Positions 17,566-26,769 of a stretch of 64,000 nt of DNA are shown here, in pieces. Numbering within the stretch: position 1 is the first letter of the stretch; the number at the start of each line of letters is the position of its first letter. The position numbers and the translations under genes were made by a program. The notes under the pieces are model-generated. The model did no database searches and was not told the DNA's origin. It was given only the letters and a program-made list of their open reading frames with translations. Source of the DNA: Gp6-AA40 sp036274155 (GTDB lineage: Bacteria; Acidobacteriota; Vicinamibacteria; Vicinamibacterales; UBA2999); the NCBI GenBank assembly GCA_036274155.1, contig DASUGH010000191.1:1-64000 (forward strand), in the 5' to 3' direction.

Positions 17566-18092
17566 GATCTGGAATAAGCTGTGTTATACAACCGATAATC
17601 TAGTATATATCACGTGGATCTGAGCCCGGCTTTGAGCGCCGGCATCGGTGTCGCCATCGAGCATTGAGCTGTGACATTGAGCTTTGAGCATTGATCCCCG
17701 ACAGGCTTGCGTTTTGCCTCCTGTCGCCGACGTGATCGTCCCAACCTCCCGCTGTCGCCGTCGCTCGTGTGCTCCGCACGGGTGCGCCTGTACGCGGCCG
17801 GCGGCCGGAGGGTGAGCGAGAGAAGTCCTCAGAGAACACGTCTTCTCCACTTCACTCCGAGTCGGTCGGCTTCCTCCATCCGCCCCCGCTTTTCCTTCCG
17901 CCGAGCTGGAGCTCGGCGCTGCGAAGGAGAGGGCTGGAGCCCGGCGCTGTGAAGAGCGCTGGAGCTCGGCGCTGCAAGAGCGCGCTCAGGCGCGACAACA
18001 GACTCGAACATCAACGGTTGATTGCCCTGCGCGCCGGCCGGCGTGTGGTGTCGCGGGGAATGGCCACCCTGGGCCAATGGAGCGTTCCCGAC
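17566..18092. other. Divergent intergenic region with AT-rich block and palindromes
   Basis: 527 bp between the sigma-54 activator and the TonB receptor. An AT-rich segment at about 17580-17615 (TTATACAACCGATAATCTAG) likely holds promoters. At 17658-17697 are three TTGAGC-type units. The rest holds clustered GCCGAGCT-type palindromes. Confidence 0.5.
17898..17986. repeat. Cluster of three GGAGCTCGGCGCTG(C/T)(G/A)AAG repeats
   Basis: GCCGAGCT-gg-AGCTCGGC at 17900-17917, followed by GGAGCCCGGCGCTGTGAAG and GGAGCTCGGCGCTGCAAG. They belong to the same REP-like family as 10550 and 44892. Confidence 0.7.
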
Positions 18093-20696
18093 ATGTTTCG
18101 CAGATTTCTGATGATTGCCGTCGTCTTCGTTTCAGCGCTGCCGCGAATCGCGACAGCGCAGGAGAACGTCGCTGCGCTCAGCGGCGTCGTTCGTGACCAG
18201 CAGGGGCGCGCCATCCCGGGCGCGATCGTTCAGGTCATCAACGAAGACAGCCGTGCCGCTGTCGAAGCGGTGAGCAACGAGCTCGGGGCGTACGAGGTTG
18301 CCGCCCTCGCCGGTGGCCGGTATCGCATCGAGACGAGGCTCGATGGCTTCGAAGCCGCCGTCCGCCCGATCGTCGTGGTCGTCGGCGAACCGCTGACGAT
18401 CGACGTCACGCTGTCGCCGGCGAAGTTCACCGAGGGCGTGGTCGTCACCGCCCGGCGCGTTGAAGAAGTCGCGCAGGAAGTGCCCATCCCCGTGTCGGTC
18501 CTCGACGGCGGCGTTGTCGCCAATGCCGGCGCGTTCAACGTGAACCGCGTCAAAGAGCTGATTCCAACCGTTCAGTTCTACTCGTCGAATCCACGCAACT
18601 CGGCGGTCAACATCCGCGGCATCGGCTCGCCGTTCGGCCTGACGAACGACGGCATCGAACCAGGCGTCGGGATGTACGTCGACGGCGTCTTCTACGCACG
18701 GCCGGCGGCCGCCACCCTCGATTTCCTCGACGTGGAGCGCGTGGAGGTGCTGCGCGGACCGCAGGGCACGCTCTTCGGCAAGAACACGACCGCTGGCGCC
18801 ATCAACGTGACCAGCCGCAAACCGACCTTCACGACACAAACCGATTTCGAGCTCGCGTACGGCAGCTACGATTTCGTCCAGGCGAAGGGCTCGATCTCGG
18901 GCCCCTTCAGCGAGAAGGTCGCCGGGCGACTCTCGTTTTCGGGGACCGGACGGGAAGGATTCCTCTTCAATACGACGACGCGGGAGCACACGAACAGTCT
19001 CAACAACCTCGGGATCCGCGGACAGGTGCTGCTCGCCCCGACGAAGCGCCTGGCGATCACCGTCGCCGTCGATCACACGCGGCAACGTCCGGACGGCTAC
19101 GCGCAGGTGATTGCCGGCGTCGCTCCGACGCTGCGCCCTGCCAACCGGCAGTACGCGGCCATAGCCTCGGATCTCGGCTACGCCGCCCCGAGCGCGAACG
19201 CCTTCGACCGGCTCGTGGACACGGACACGACGTGGCAGTCGAACCAGGACCTTGGCGGCGCCTCGGCGACCGTCGATTGGACGCTTCCGAAGGGCCGGCT
19301 CACGTCGGCGACCTCGTGGCGGTACTGGAACTGGAATCCATCGAACGATCGCGACTTCATCGGACTGCCTGTGACGACGATCTCGGCCGCGCCGTCCACG
19401 CAGCGGCAGTGGACTCAGGAAGTTCGCTATGCGGGCGATCTGTCGTCGCGGGTCAGCGTGGTCGGCGGCCTCTTCGCGTTCAGTCAGTCACTCCGTTCCG
19501 ATCCGTCCTTCAAGCAGGAGCAGGGCTCGGCCGCGGCGCGCTTCCTCCTCGCGCCGGGCGCGGCCGCCTCGACGCCGGGCTTGCTCGACGGGTACGGCTT
19601 CAACCAGTTTCTCGACTTCGAGAACGTCAGCGCGGCGCTCTTCGGTCAGCTGGAGTGGTCGATCACCGATCGCCTGCGCGTGCTTCCGGGTCTGCGGTTC
19701 AACTACGACTGGAAGAAGGTCGACTTCGATCAGCAGGTCTACGGCGGGCTGCAGACGGCCGACCCGGCGTTGATCGCGTTGAAGCTGTCGGTGCTGGCGC
19801 CGCAGGCGTACAAGACTGATGTGGACGACACGAACACTTCCGGCCAGGTGACGCTGGCGTATCGCATTGCGCACAGCGTGAACACCTATGCGACCTACTC
19901 GACCGGCTTCAAGTCGGTCGGCCTCAACCTGAACGGCGTGCCGACCGACGCGCAGGGCGCGCCGATCCTGTCGGCTGCCACCGTCAAGCCCGAAGACGTT
20001 CGTCACATCGAGCTTGGCGTGAAGACCGAGCCGCGCCGCGGCACGACCGCCAATTTCACCGTCTTCGACACCGAGATCCGCGACTATCAGACGCAGGTCG
20101 TGAACGCGCAGGTTGGTGTCCTGCGCGGCTATCTCGCCAACGCCGAGCAGGTGCGTGTGCGCGGCGCCGAGTTCGACGGCAACGCCCGGGTGAACAGCAG
20201 GTTGTCGTTCTACGGCGCCGCCGCCTACACCGACGGCATCTACGTCTCGTTCCCCGATGCACCGCCGCCGCTCGAGGACACGGGCGGACCACAGGTCAAG
20301 GACATCTCCGGGTCGGTGCTGCCCGGCATCTCCCGGTGGGCGTTCTCGTTCGGCGGCGAATACGCGCACCCGGCGGCCATCGTTGGACACGAGGGAGAGT
20401 TCTTCGGCGGGCTCGATGGCAGCTACCGATCGGAGTTCTCCTCCAGCCCGTCGGCCTCGCGCTACATGATGGTGGATGGCTACAGCCTGCTCAACGGCCG
20501 CATCGGCTACCGGTGGAGCGGCGGCTGGTCGGTGTTCGTCTGGTCGCGCAATCTGCTGGACAGCCAGTATTTCGAGTTCCTCACGGCGCAGCCGGGCAAC
20601 TCGGGCCTCTTCGTCGGATTGCCGGGAGATCCGCGAACGTTCGGCGTGACCGTGCGGGTAGGATTCCGCTCGTCGCGGCCGACGACGAACCCGTAG
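18093..20696 (+). CDS. TonB-dependent outer-membrane receptor
   Basis: 867 residues from the ATG at 18093; the frame is open further upstream, but the signal peptide begins here (RRFLMIAVVFVSALPRIATAQ). Residues about 28-110 are a carboxypeptidase-like regulatory domain (LSGVVRDQQGRAIPGAIVQV). The plug follows, with VNIRGIGS, VDGVFYARP and the canonical VERVEVLRGPQGTLFGKNTTAGAINV region (about 200-230). A beta-barrel makes up the rest. The type is the iron-siderophore/catecholate-like group rather than SusC. No TonB box is certain. It imports a ligand of unknown nature through the outer membrane. Confidence 0.9.
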   Translation: MFRRFLMIAVVFVSALPRIATAQENVAALSGVVRDQQGRAIPGAIVQVINEDSRAAVEAVSNELGAYEVAALAGGRYRIETRLDGFEAAVRPIVVVVGEPLTIDVTLSPAKFTEGVVVTARRVEEVAQEVPIPVSVLDGGVVANAGAFNVNRVKELIPTVQFYSSNPRNSAVNIRGIGSPFGLTNDGIEPGVGMYVDGVFYARPAAATLDFLDVERVEVLRGPQGTLFGKNTTAGAINVTSRKPTFTTQTDFELAYGSYDFVQAKGSISGPFSEKVAGRLSFSGTGREGFLFNTTTREHTNSLNNLGIRGQVLLAPTKRLAITVAVDHTRQRPDGYAQVIAGVAPTLRPANRQYAAIASDLGYAAPSANAFDRLVDTDTTWQSNQDLGGASATVDWTLPKGRLTSATSWRYWNWNPSNDRDFIGLPVTTISAAPSTQRQWTQEVRYAGDLSSRVSVVGGLFAFSQSLRSDPSFKQEQGSAAARFLLAPGAAASTPGLLDGYGFNQFLDFENVSAALFGQLEWSITDRLRVLPGLRFNYDWKKVDFDQQVYGGLQTADPALIALKLSVLAPQAYKTDVDDTNTSGQVTLAYRIAHSVNTYATYSTGFKSVGLNLNGVPTDAQGAPILSAATVKPEDVRHIELGVKTEPRRGTTANFTVFDTEIRDYQTQVVNAQVGVLRGYLANAEQVRVRGAEFDGNARVNSRLSFYGAAAYTDGIYVSFPDAPPPLEDTGGPQVKDISGSVLPGISRWAFSFGGEYAHPAAIVGHEGEFFGGLDGSYRSEFSSSPSASRYMMVDGYSLLNGRIGYRWSGGWSVFVWSRNLLDSQYFEFLTAQPGNSGLFVGLPGDPRTFGVTVRVGFRSSRPTTNP

Positions 20697-20799
20697 AGGA
20701 TGATGCTGAATGCCGAGTGCCGAACGCTGAAAGGACAGCCGGCATTCGGCAGCGAGTGTCCGCCGTCGCTGTCGAGTGGCACAATGAGTCGAGCTCAGC

Positions 20800-21132
20800 G
20801 TGCGCCACCCGCCCCAGACTCGCGACGTCGTAGTCCTCCTCTCCGCCCTGACCGCGACCGCGTCGGTCACGGCGCTGCTCGCCTTCAACTTCTTCTTCCT
20901 GCCTCCGGTCGGCGCCCTGACGATTGCCGACCCGCAGAACTGGATTGCGCTCGCCGCGTTCGTGATCGTCGCGATGATCGCCAGTCACCTGTCGGCTGCC
21001 GCCCAGGCGCGGGCGCGTGAGGCCATCTGGGGACCGCACGCCGCCGACCAGCCCGAGCATCTCCGCGTGCTCGTCGGCACGCTGCGAAAGAAAATAGAGC
21101 CGCCGAATCGCGCTGACTTCGAATGCCGCTGA
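20800..21132 (+). pseudogene. Fused remnant of KdpD (DUF4118) and KdpE (winged helix)
   Basis: 110 codons from a GTG at 20800. Residues about 8-72 match the membrane-sensor segment of KdpD (FNFFFLPPVGALTIADPQNW and a second helix). At about residue 74 the sequence switches without a stop to the end of a KdpE-type DNA-binding domain (IWGPHAADQPEHLRVLVGTL followed by RKKIEP). Everything between the KdpD helices and the KdpE C-terminus, including the histidine kinase and receiver, is missing. The end of the winged helix is also lost. I read this as an internal-deletion scar of a kdpDE operon. The 3' end overlaps the permease-MgtE fusion by 10 bp. It could still be translated as a leader for that gene. 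Confidence 0.7.
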
Positions 21133-24100
21133 CGCCGCCGACACGCCCGCGCCGACCCATCCGGGTCAACCTGTCGTCGACGGCGCTGCTGCCATTCGTG
21201 TCGGTATGGAAGGCGGCGGCGCTCGCCGTCGCCGAGCTCGGCGTACCCGCCTTTCTGATCTCCGGGGTCGCCGCTGCCGCGCTCGGCGGCTCCGCGCCGT
21301 GGTTCGTCCTGGTGGCGGCGGTGGTCGTCGGGCTGGCGCGCGCGGCCGATATCGAAAGCTGGGGTCTGCTGATTCCAGGCGGATTCATCGGCTCGGCCAG
21401 GCGCGCCCTCGGTGGGCGAGTCGCTCATGCCGCTGCCGCAGCGGCACTCGTCGAGCGTCTGCTGCTCGCCGCCCTCGCCGCCGTGCTGATCGGGCACTAC
21501 ACCGTCGGCCTGGTCATCACGGTCCCCGCCAGCGGACGCCTCACGCGCTTCGCGGGCCCCGAAGATCTCGCGAACATCATCGCGGTGTTCTTCGTCGGTC
21601 TGCTCTGGATCCGTGCCCGGCTCGGTCGCGGTCTGAGCCGGGACACGCTGGCCAGGGGCATCTGGGCAGGGGTCGGGATCCTCCTGGCGGTGATGGTCTG
21701 GGGTGTGGTCACTCTCGTCCGCTCAGGATTGCCGGTTGCCGACGCGCTGGCGTCGGGTCCGCCGCTGATCTCCGCGACTGGCCGGCCGCCTGTTGACCTG
21801 GCGCTGACGCTTCTTCTTGGATTCGCCCTGACGCTTCCAGTGGTCGGCGGCGGCGAGGCGCTGGCCCGTTCAGCCCACGAGTTCAGGCCGCCTCGCATCA
21901 CCGCACTCCGGCGGATCAGCCGATTGACCTGGCTGTTCACGCTGGCGATCACGGTCGTCAGCAGCTTCCTCTTCACCCTGCTCGTTCCGGAAGGCGAGCG
22001 GCTCGCCTCTATCAATGCGCCGCTCGAGGCGCTGACGCCGTACCTGTCCGGTCCCGTCTGGCTGCGTAACGTTGCCGGCCTGGCTGTCACGACGGCGGCA
22101 GTGCTGATGCTGCTTCCTGCCCTCGACGCCGCACTCGCGGATACCGAACGCATGCTGCAGCGATGGTCGACCGACGGCCTGCTCCCTTCGGGGCTCGGCG
22201 CGATGCACATCCGGTTCGGCACGCCGGCACGAGCCGTCGATGTCACGGTGATCGTGGCGATCCTGACCATTCTGGTGAGCGGCGGACGCGTCACCTGGCT
22301 GGCTCGCGCCTATGGAATCGGCGCCGCTGTCATGCTGCTGCTGAAGGTCGCCACGCTCGCTCGGCTGCGCCAGACCTGGCGCGACCCCCGGCCGTTCACG
22401 ACGCCGCTCAACCTCCGACTCGGTCGCCGCCAGTTCCCCCTCGGACTGCTCGCCGCCGGCGGCGCGGTCGGCATGGGCGCGCTGTCGCTGATCGCAGCCG
22501 GCAACGCGGCGGCGATCTCGGCGGCGGCGCTGATCGCCATCCTGGCTGCCTGGTTCGGACTACTCGACCGGCGTGCGACCGCCGCCGCGGCTGCAGAGAC
22601 GCCGGAGACATTCGACCTGCTGCCGTCGGCCGAGCTCTCCCTCGATCAGATCCACGCGCGTCCCGGCAACGTGCTGGTGCCGGTTCGCAACCCGCACGCG
22701 CTGGGGCACGTCACCGCCGCACTCAAAGCGGCGGGCGATCGCGATGTAGTCATCCTCACCGTCAGGCTCGTTGGCCTCGACGTCAACGGCGAAACGGCGG
22801 CCAGCACGGAACCGACTGCGTACGAGCGCCGCCTGCTCTCCGACGTCGTCGCTCTCGCCGAGCGGCACCGACGCCCGATCCACCTCCTGATCGTGCCGGC
22901 GCGCAGCGTGCCGGAGGCGATCGTGGCGACGGTCGTGCGCCTCCGCTCCTCGGAGGTGTACGTGGGCGAGTCGGCCTCGCTCTCGTCGGCTGACCAGGCG
23001 CAGCTGCTCGGCGAGGCATGGGAGCAGGCTGACAAGCCTGCCGCCCTCGACGTGCGCCTCGTCGTTCACCATCGCAGCGGACGATCGGACCTGTATCACC
23101 TCGGCGCGCACCCGCCCTCGCTTTCACCCGCCGATCTCGACCTGATTCACCGCCTCTGGCTCGACGCGGTCAAGACCGTGGGGGCGCACGTGCACCACCA
23201 CGACATCGTCAGGGCCGCACTTACGCAAATGGAACAGCAACTCACCGGACCTCAACGCGACGACGCGATCGCGGCGATCCGCGACGTGGCGCGACCGGCC
23301 GAAGAACTGGCGGCCATCGTGCACACGCGCGACTTCACGCGGCTGCGCGACATGCTGCGCAACCGCCACGCGAACGACGTCGCCAACCTGCTCACCAAGC
23401 TCGGCCTCGAAGATCAGGTCGTGGTGTTCCGCGTGCTGCCCCGCAAGGATGCCGCGGCCGTCTTCGGATATCTCTCGCAGGACGACAAGGAAGCGCTGCT
23501 CAAGGCGATGGCGCAGGAGGACATCGCCGCGCTGCTGAACAACATGGCCCCGGACGATCGCACCCTGTTCCTCGAAGAGCTGCCCGCCGAGGTCACGCGG
23601 GAGTTGCTGGCGCTGCTCTCCCCGAGCGAACGGGCCGTCGCGGTGACGCTGCTCGGATATCCCGAGAAGTCGGTTGGCCGCCTGATGACACCGCACTACG
23701 TCGCGGTGCGCGAGAACTGGACGGTGCGCGAGGTGCTCGATTACGTGCGTGCGCACGGTCAGGACAGCGAGACCCTCAATGTCATCTACGTCGTCGACGA
23801 CGGCGGGCTCCTGATCGACGATGTGCGGATTCGCGAGTTCCTGCTGGCGCCGCTCGACAAGCGGGTCAGCGAGCTGTCGGATCGCCGCTTCGTTGCCCTC
23901 AAGGCCAGCGACAGCCAGGAAGACGCCGTGGGCGTATTCAGGCAGTACGACCGGACAGCGCTGCCGGTGACCGATACGACCGGGATGCTCATCGGCATCG
24001 TCACCATCGACGACATGCTGGACGTGGCGGAAGCGACGGCCACGCGCGACATTCAGCGCATCGGCGGATCGGAAGCGCTCGACGAGCCGTACATCACCAT

Positions 24101-24659
24101 CGGATTTGCGACGATGGTGCGCAAGCGCGCCGGCTGGCTCACCGCGCTCTTCCTCGGCGAGATGCTCACGGCAACGGCAATGGGGGTGTTCGAAGCCGAG
24201 ATCTCGAAGGCCGTCGTCCTTGCCCTGTTCGTGCCGCTCATCATCTCGAGCGGCGGCAACTCCGGGTCGCAGGCGGCCACGCTGGTGATTCGTGCGCTGG
24301 CACTCGGCGAAGTCAACATCAGCGACTGGTGGCGGGTGATGCGGCGCGAGATCCTGGCGGGGCTGGCGCTCGGCACCATCCTCGGCGCGATCGGGTTCCT
24401 GCGCATCGCGCTCTGGTCGGCGTTCTCGGACATGTATACGCAGCACTGGCTGCTGGTGGCAATCACCGTCGGCATCACGCTCGTCGGGGTGGTCATGTGG
24501 GGGACCCTCAGCGGATCGCTGATGCCGATCGTGATGAAGCGCCTCGGGTTCGATCCCGCGACGTCGTCGGCGCCGTTCGTGGCGACGCTCGTCGACGTGA
24601 CCGGACTGGTGATCTACTTCTCGGTGGCGCTGGTCGTGCTGCGGGGGACGTTGCTGTAG
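21123..24659 (+). CDS. APC permease-USP-MgtE fusion transporter
   Basis: 1178 residues. Residues about 20-480 form a 12-helix APC-superfamily permease. Residues about 500-690 form a cytoplasmic USP/adenine-nucleotide-hydrolase-like domain (VLVPVRNPHALGHV, VYVGESASLSSADQAQLLGEAW), as in KimA-type potassium importers. From about 700 a complete MgtE follows: N-domain helical repeats (FTRLRDMLRNRHANDVANLL), two CBS motifs (VGRLMTPHYVAVREN, about 849-985) and the five-helix channel with SSGGNSGSQAATLVIRALALGE. MgtE is a Mg2+-gated Mg2+ channel, normally ~450 residues and separate. The frame is uninterrupted over 3.5 kb. The kdp remnant directly upstream supports a potassium role for the permease half; coupled K+/Mg2+ handling is inference. 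Confidence 0.85.
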   Translation: MPLTPPTRPRRPIRVNLSSTALLPFVSVWKAAALAVAELGVPAFLISGVAAAALGGSAPWFVLVAAVVVGLARAADIESWGLLIPGGFIGSARRALGGRVAHAAAAAALVERLLLAALAAVLIGHYTVGLVITVPASGRLTRFAGPEDLANIIAVFFVGLLWIRARLGRGLSRDTLARGIWAGVGILLAVMVWGVVTLVRSGLPVADALASGPPLISATGRPPVDLALTLLLGFALTLPVVGGGEALARSAHEFRPPRITALRRISRLTWLFTLAITVVSSFLFTLLVPEGERLASINAPLEALTPYLSGPVWLRNVAGLAVTTAAVLMLLPALDAALADTERMLQRWSTDGLLPSGLGAMHIRFGTPARAVDVTVIVAILTILVSGGRVTWLARAYGIGAAVMLLLKVATLARLRQTWRDPRPFTTPLNLRLGRRQFPLGLLAAGGAVGMGALSLIAAGNAAAISAAALIAILAAWFGLLDRRATAAAAAETPETFDLLPSAELSLDQIHARPGNVLVPVRNPHALGHVTAALKAAGDRDVVILTVRLVGLDVNGETAASTEPTAYERRLLSDVVALAERHRRPIHLLIVPARSVPEAIVATVVRLRSSEVYVGESASLSSADQAQLLGEAWEQADKPAALDVRLVVHHRSGRSDLYHLGAHPPSLSPADLDLIHRLWLDAVKTVGAHVHHHDIVRAALTQMEQQLTGPQRDDAIAAIRDVARPAEELAAIVHTRDFTRLRDMLRNRHANDVANLLTKLGLEDQVVVFRVLPRKDAAAVFGYLSQDDKEALLKAMAQEDIAALLNNMAPDDRTLFLEELPAEVTRELLALLSPSERAVAVTLLGYPEKSVGRLMTPHYVAVRENWTVREVLDYVRAHGQDSETLNVIYVVDDGGLLIDDVRIREFLLAPLDKRVSELSDRRFVALKASDSQEDAVGVFRQYDRTALPVTDTTGMLIGIVTIDDMLDVAEATATRDIQRIGGSEALDEPYITIGFATMVRKRAGWLTALFLGEMLTATAMGVFEAEISKAVVLALFVPLIISSGGNSGSQAATLVIRALALGEVNISDWWRVMRREILAGLALGTILGAIGFLRIALWSAFSDMYTQHWLLVAITVGITLVGVVMWGTLSGSLMPIVMKRLGFDPATSSAPFVATLVDVTGLVIYFSVALVVLRGTLL

Positions 24660-24660
24660 G

Positions 24661-24795
24661 CCCGGGATCCGGGATCCGGGATCCGGGATCCGGAGTTCGG
24701 GATCCGGGGTTCGGGATCCGGGGTTCGGGATCCGGGGTCCGGGTCCGGGGTCCGGACTCAGGCTCAAGGCTCCGGACTCCGGGCTTCAGGCTTGG
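24661..24795. repeat. Heptamer array GGGATCC/GGGGTTC
   Basis: About 16 head-to-tail 7-bp units alternating GGGATCC, GGAGTTC, GGGGTTC and GGGGTCC, starting 1-2 bp after the fusion-transporter stop and decaying into CCGGACTC-type units. Confidence 0.9.
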
Positions 24796-24867
24796 TAAGG
24801 CCGTCGCAAACCCGATCTCCTGCGCGCAAACCGGCAGTCACCGGCTCAACTCAGGTTCGCTCTGGGC

Positions 24868-25764
24868 TCAGTCCCAGCCAGACGACGAGTTCGGCGTAGC
24901 GCCTTCGAGCACCGCCTCCGCCGCGTGCACCTGGCCGCCATACACCTTGAAGGCCTCGAACGTCACGAGCGCCTTGTCCGAGCCTGGCAACGACCCGGGG
25001 CCGAAGTCCAGGCGGAAGAGGACAGTCCCCATCTCCTCGTCGACGGCAACCAGCCGCTGCTTCACATTCGGCAGCGTCGGGATCCGCTGAGTCTTCATGT
25101 TCTCGCAGCTCGGCGGCTGGAAGGTGCATCCCGGGCCCGCCATGCGCATGCCGTTCTCGAAGCGATACGCCGTTGGTGAGAACGGGACATCGACCTTGAC
25201 GAAGCTGCCGGCGCGAAGACCTGCCGGATACCGCCCCGCGATCTCGACCATCTGATCGCGCGGCATGACTTCCGACTTCTGCGGCCGGTAGGTCATCGCC
25301 GGCGTCGGTTCCTTCAGGTTGTCGGGGGCAAACAACACGCCCTCAGCACGGTTGCGCACGACCATCGTCTCGATCTCGCTGATCCTGCGGTCGACCACCT
25401 TGAGCCTGGCGGCAAAGAGCACCGGCGCGCCGTTCTCCTCGAAGACGGTGTGCACCGCGGCCATCCCCGTCTGCACGTCGATGAAGTCCACCCGGTAGGG
25501 CCGCAGCTTCGAGGCGGTCTTCCAGAGACCCTCACCGGGCTTCATCTCCACCGTGTCCTCGGTGAACCGCACCTTGTCAGAGAGCGGCAGCGTCTTCGTA
25601 TCGTGCGCGACAACGGCATTCAGGTACTGCGTCATGATGTCGGCGAGACACTGGCGATCGCAGCGGGCGCTCTGTGCCTGCAGGACGCTGTCTGCCGGCA
25701 GCCCGATTCCGAGGACGGCCGCTCCAAGTCCGGCGATGAAGGCGCCCCTGATCCATGTACGCAT
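24868..25764 (-). CDS. Exported protein, DUF8021-like family (paralogue 1)
   Basis: 298 residues from the ATG at 25764, preceded by GGAGGATCA. A signal peptide (GAFIAGLGAAVLGIGLPADS) precedes CDRQCLADIMTQYLNAVVAHD, then KVRFTEDTVEMKPGEGLW. The same pattern (CNRDCL, YLTALAARD, VKFTDNGQELPIGDGFW) is found in 34408-35436, so the two are paralogues. The alpha-helical start followed by a cone-like beta domain resembles NTF2/SnoaL-type folds. Function is unknown. Confidence 0.7.
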   Translation of the reverse strand: MRTWIRGAFIAGLGAAVLGIGLPADSVLQAQSARCDRQCLADIMTQYLNAVVAHDTKTLPLSDKVRFTEDTVEMKPGEGLWKTASKLRPYRVDFIDVQTGMAAVHTVFEENGAPVLFAARLKVVDRRISEIETMVVRNRAEGVLFAPDNLKEPTPAMTYRPQKSEVMPRDQMVEIAGRYPAGLRAGSFVKVDVPFSPTAYRFENGMRMAGPGCTFQPPSCENMKTQRIPTLPNVKQRLVAVDEEMGTVLFRLDFGPGSLPGSDKALVTFEAFKVYGGQVHAAEAVLEGATPNSSSGWD

Positions 25765-25810
25765 TGATCCTCCAGCTCGACGCGACACTATACCTGACAG
25801 GCCTCGCAGA

Positions 25811-25862
25811 ACCGAGCTTCAGCTCGGTTGGACGGCGTCGCAGAACCGAGCTTTAGCTCGGT
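25811..25862. repeat. Two REP-like palindromes ACCGAGCT..AGCTCGGT
   Basis: Copies at 25811-25828 (loop tc) and 25845-25862 (loop tt), each preceded by TCGCAGA. The second copy supplies part of the vapC stop codon (TAA at 25862-25864). Confidence 0.85.
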
Positions 25863-26269
25863 TAGTAACCAATCACACGCAGACCCGGCACCCGCGAAAA
25901 GTCTTTGACATTCGCGGTGATGAGCGGCGCGTCGTCGAGGATGGCGGCGGTCGCGATCAGCAGGTCCATCGTCGCAATGGTCTGGCGCCGGCGCTGGATG
26001 GCGGAGAGCAGCCGCGCATACGCCGGCGCGAACTGCTCGTCGGGATAGCGGATGAGGAGCCCTGCAAACAACCGATCGAGCTCCTCGTGCTCGACGATCG
26101 GCGTGCGCGCGAGCTCGGCTCCGGCCCGCAGTTCGCACAGCACGTGCACCGACACACCGAGGATCTCTCCGTCGTCTACGAGCTCGAGGGCCTCGAAGGC
26201 CGGGCCCGGGCGCTCGCGCGCACGCTCGCGCTGCACGTCGATCAGCAGCGAGCTGTCGAGATGGGTCAC
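25862..26269 (-). CDS. vapC: PIN-domain ribonuclease toxin (VapC)
   Basis: 135 residues from a GTG at 26269. PIN-domain acidic residues are visible: Asp5 in HLDSSLLIDVQ, Glu in LCELRAG, Asp in ATMDLLIATAA and the final Asp in ANVKDFSRVPGL. VapC toxins cut tRNA or rRNA and are neutralised by VapB. The GTG start overlaps the antitoxin stop by 4 bp (GTGA), the standard layout. The stop codon lies inside a REP-like palindrome. Confidence 0.88.
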   Translation of the reverse strand: MTHLDSSLLIDVQRERARERPGPAFEALELVDDGEILGVSVHVLCELRAGAELARTPIVEHEELDRLFAGLLIRYPDEQFAPAYARLLSAIQRRRQTIATMDLLIATAAILDDAPLITANVKDFSRVPGLRVIGY

Positions 26270-26499
26270 CGGACGACCGCGCGCGCCGGATGCCGGCGCC
26301 GATCGCGAACCTGCCGCTCCATGGCGTCGAGCGCGTCGCTGCCGACACGAACCGTCCTGACGAGATCGCGAAAGCGACCAGCCGTCGGCTGACGGCCGAA
26401 GTGCGCCTTGATCACCTGCGAAAACGACTGACCCGCTGTCTTGTGCGCGGCAAGCAGTCCGTACGCCTCGACGTCGATCGTGATGGTCTTCACGGCCAT
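26266..26499 (-). CDS. vapB: VapB-family antitoxin (COG1753-like)
   Basis: 77 residues from the ATG at 26499; a GTG five codons upstream is an alternative. The N-terminus AVKTITIDVEAYGLLAAHK, followed by GQSFSQVIKAHF, matches the short antitoxin family PF02697, which pairs with PIN toxins. It binds and inhibits VapC and should autorepress the operon. Two GATAAGTGCA direct repeats overlap its start region. Confidence 0.82.
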   Translation of the reverse strand: MAVKTITIDVEAYGLLAAHKTAGQSFSQVIKAHFGRQPTAGRFRDLVRTVRVGSDALDAMERQVRDRRRHPARAVVR

Positions 26500-26519
26500 G
26501 CACTTATCGTGCACTTATC
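26499..26519 (-). promoter_or_regulatory. Candidate VapBC operator: two GATAAGTGCA direct repeats
   Basis: Two identical 10-bp units (on the minus strand GATAAGTGCA) at 26510-26519 and 26499-26508, spaced 11 bp start to start, which is one helical turn. They abut the vapB start codon, a usual place for autoregulation by the VapBC complex. Confidence 0.5.
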
Positions 26520-26769
26520 CAATCGGCATGTCAACCTCGCCACGGCTCTGAGCCGCGGAGCCATCCTCCTTTCGTGCCGCCTCGACAGTCGCCGTGACCG
26601 TGTCGATCAGCTTCCGGTTCGTCGGTCCGAGCTGACTGCCCGGCGGAATTGGCGGCGTCGTATCCCATACCGCGAGAGCCGTGAACGGAAATAGCCGGGC
26701 GACCTGAAACGCCAGGATCCGGAGACTCTGGGGGCGCGGGTTCCGGGTTGCCTTTAGCGAGCGCAAGAG

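Noticed and set aside
26515..26766. Minus-strand 83-codon frame upstream of vapB
   Set aside because: No recognisable motif, no ribosome-binding sequence, and its 3' end abuts the candidate vapB operator. It could be a decayed gene but support is too weak.
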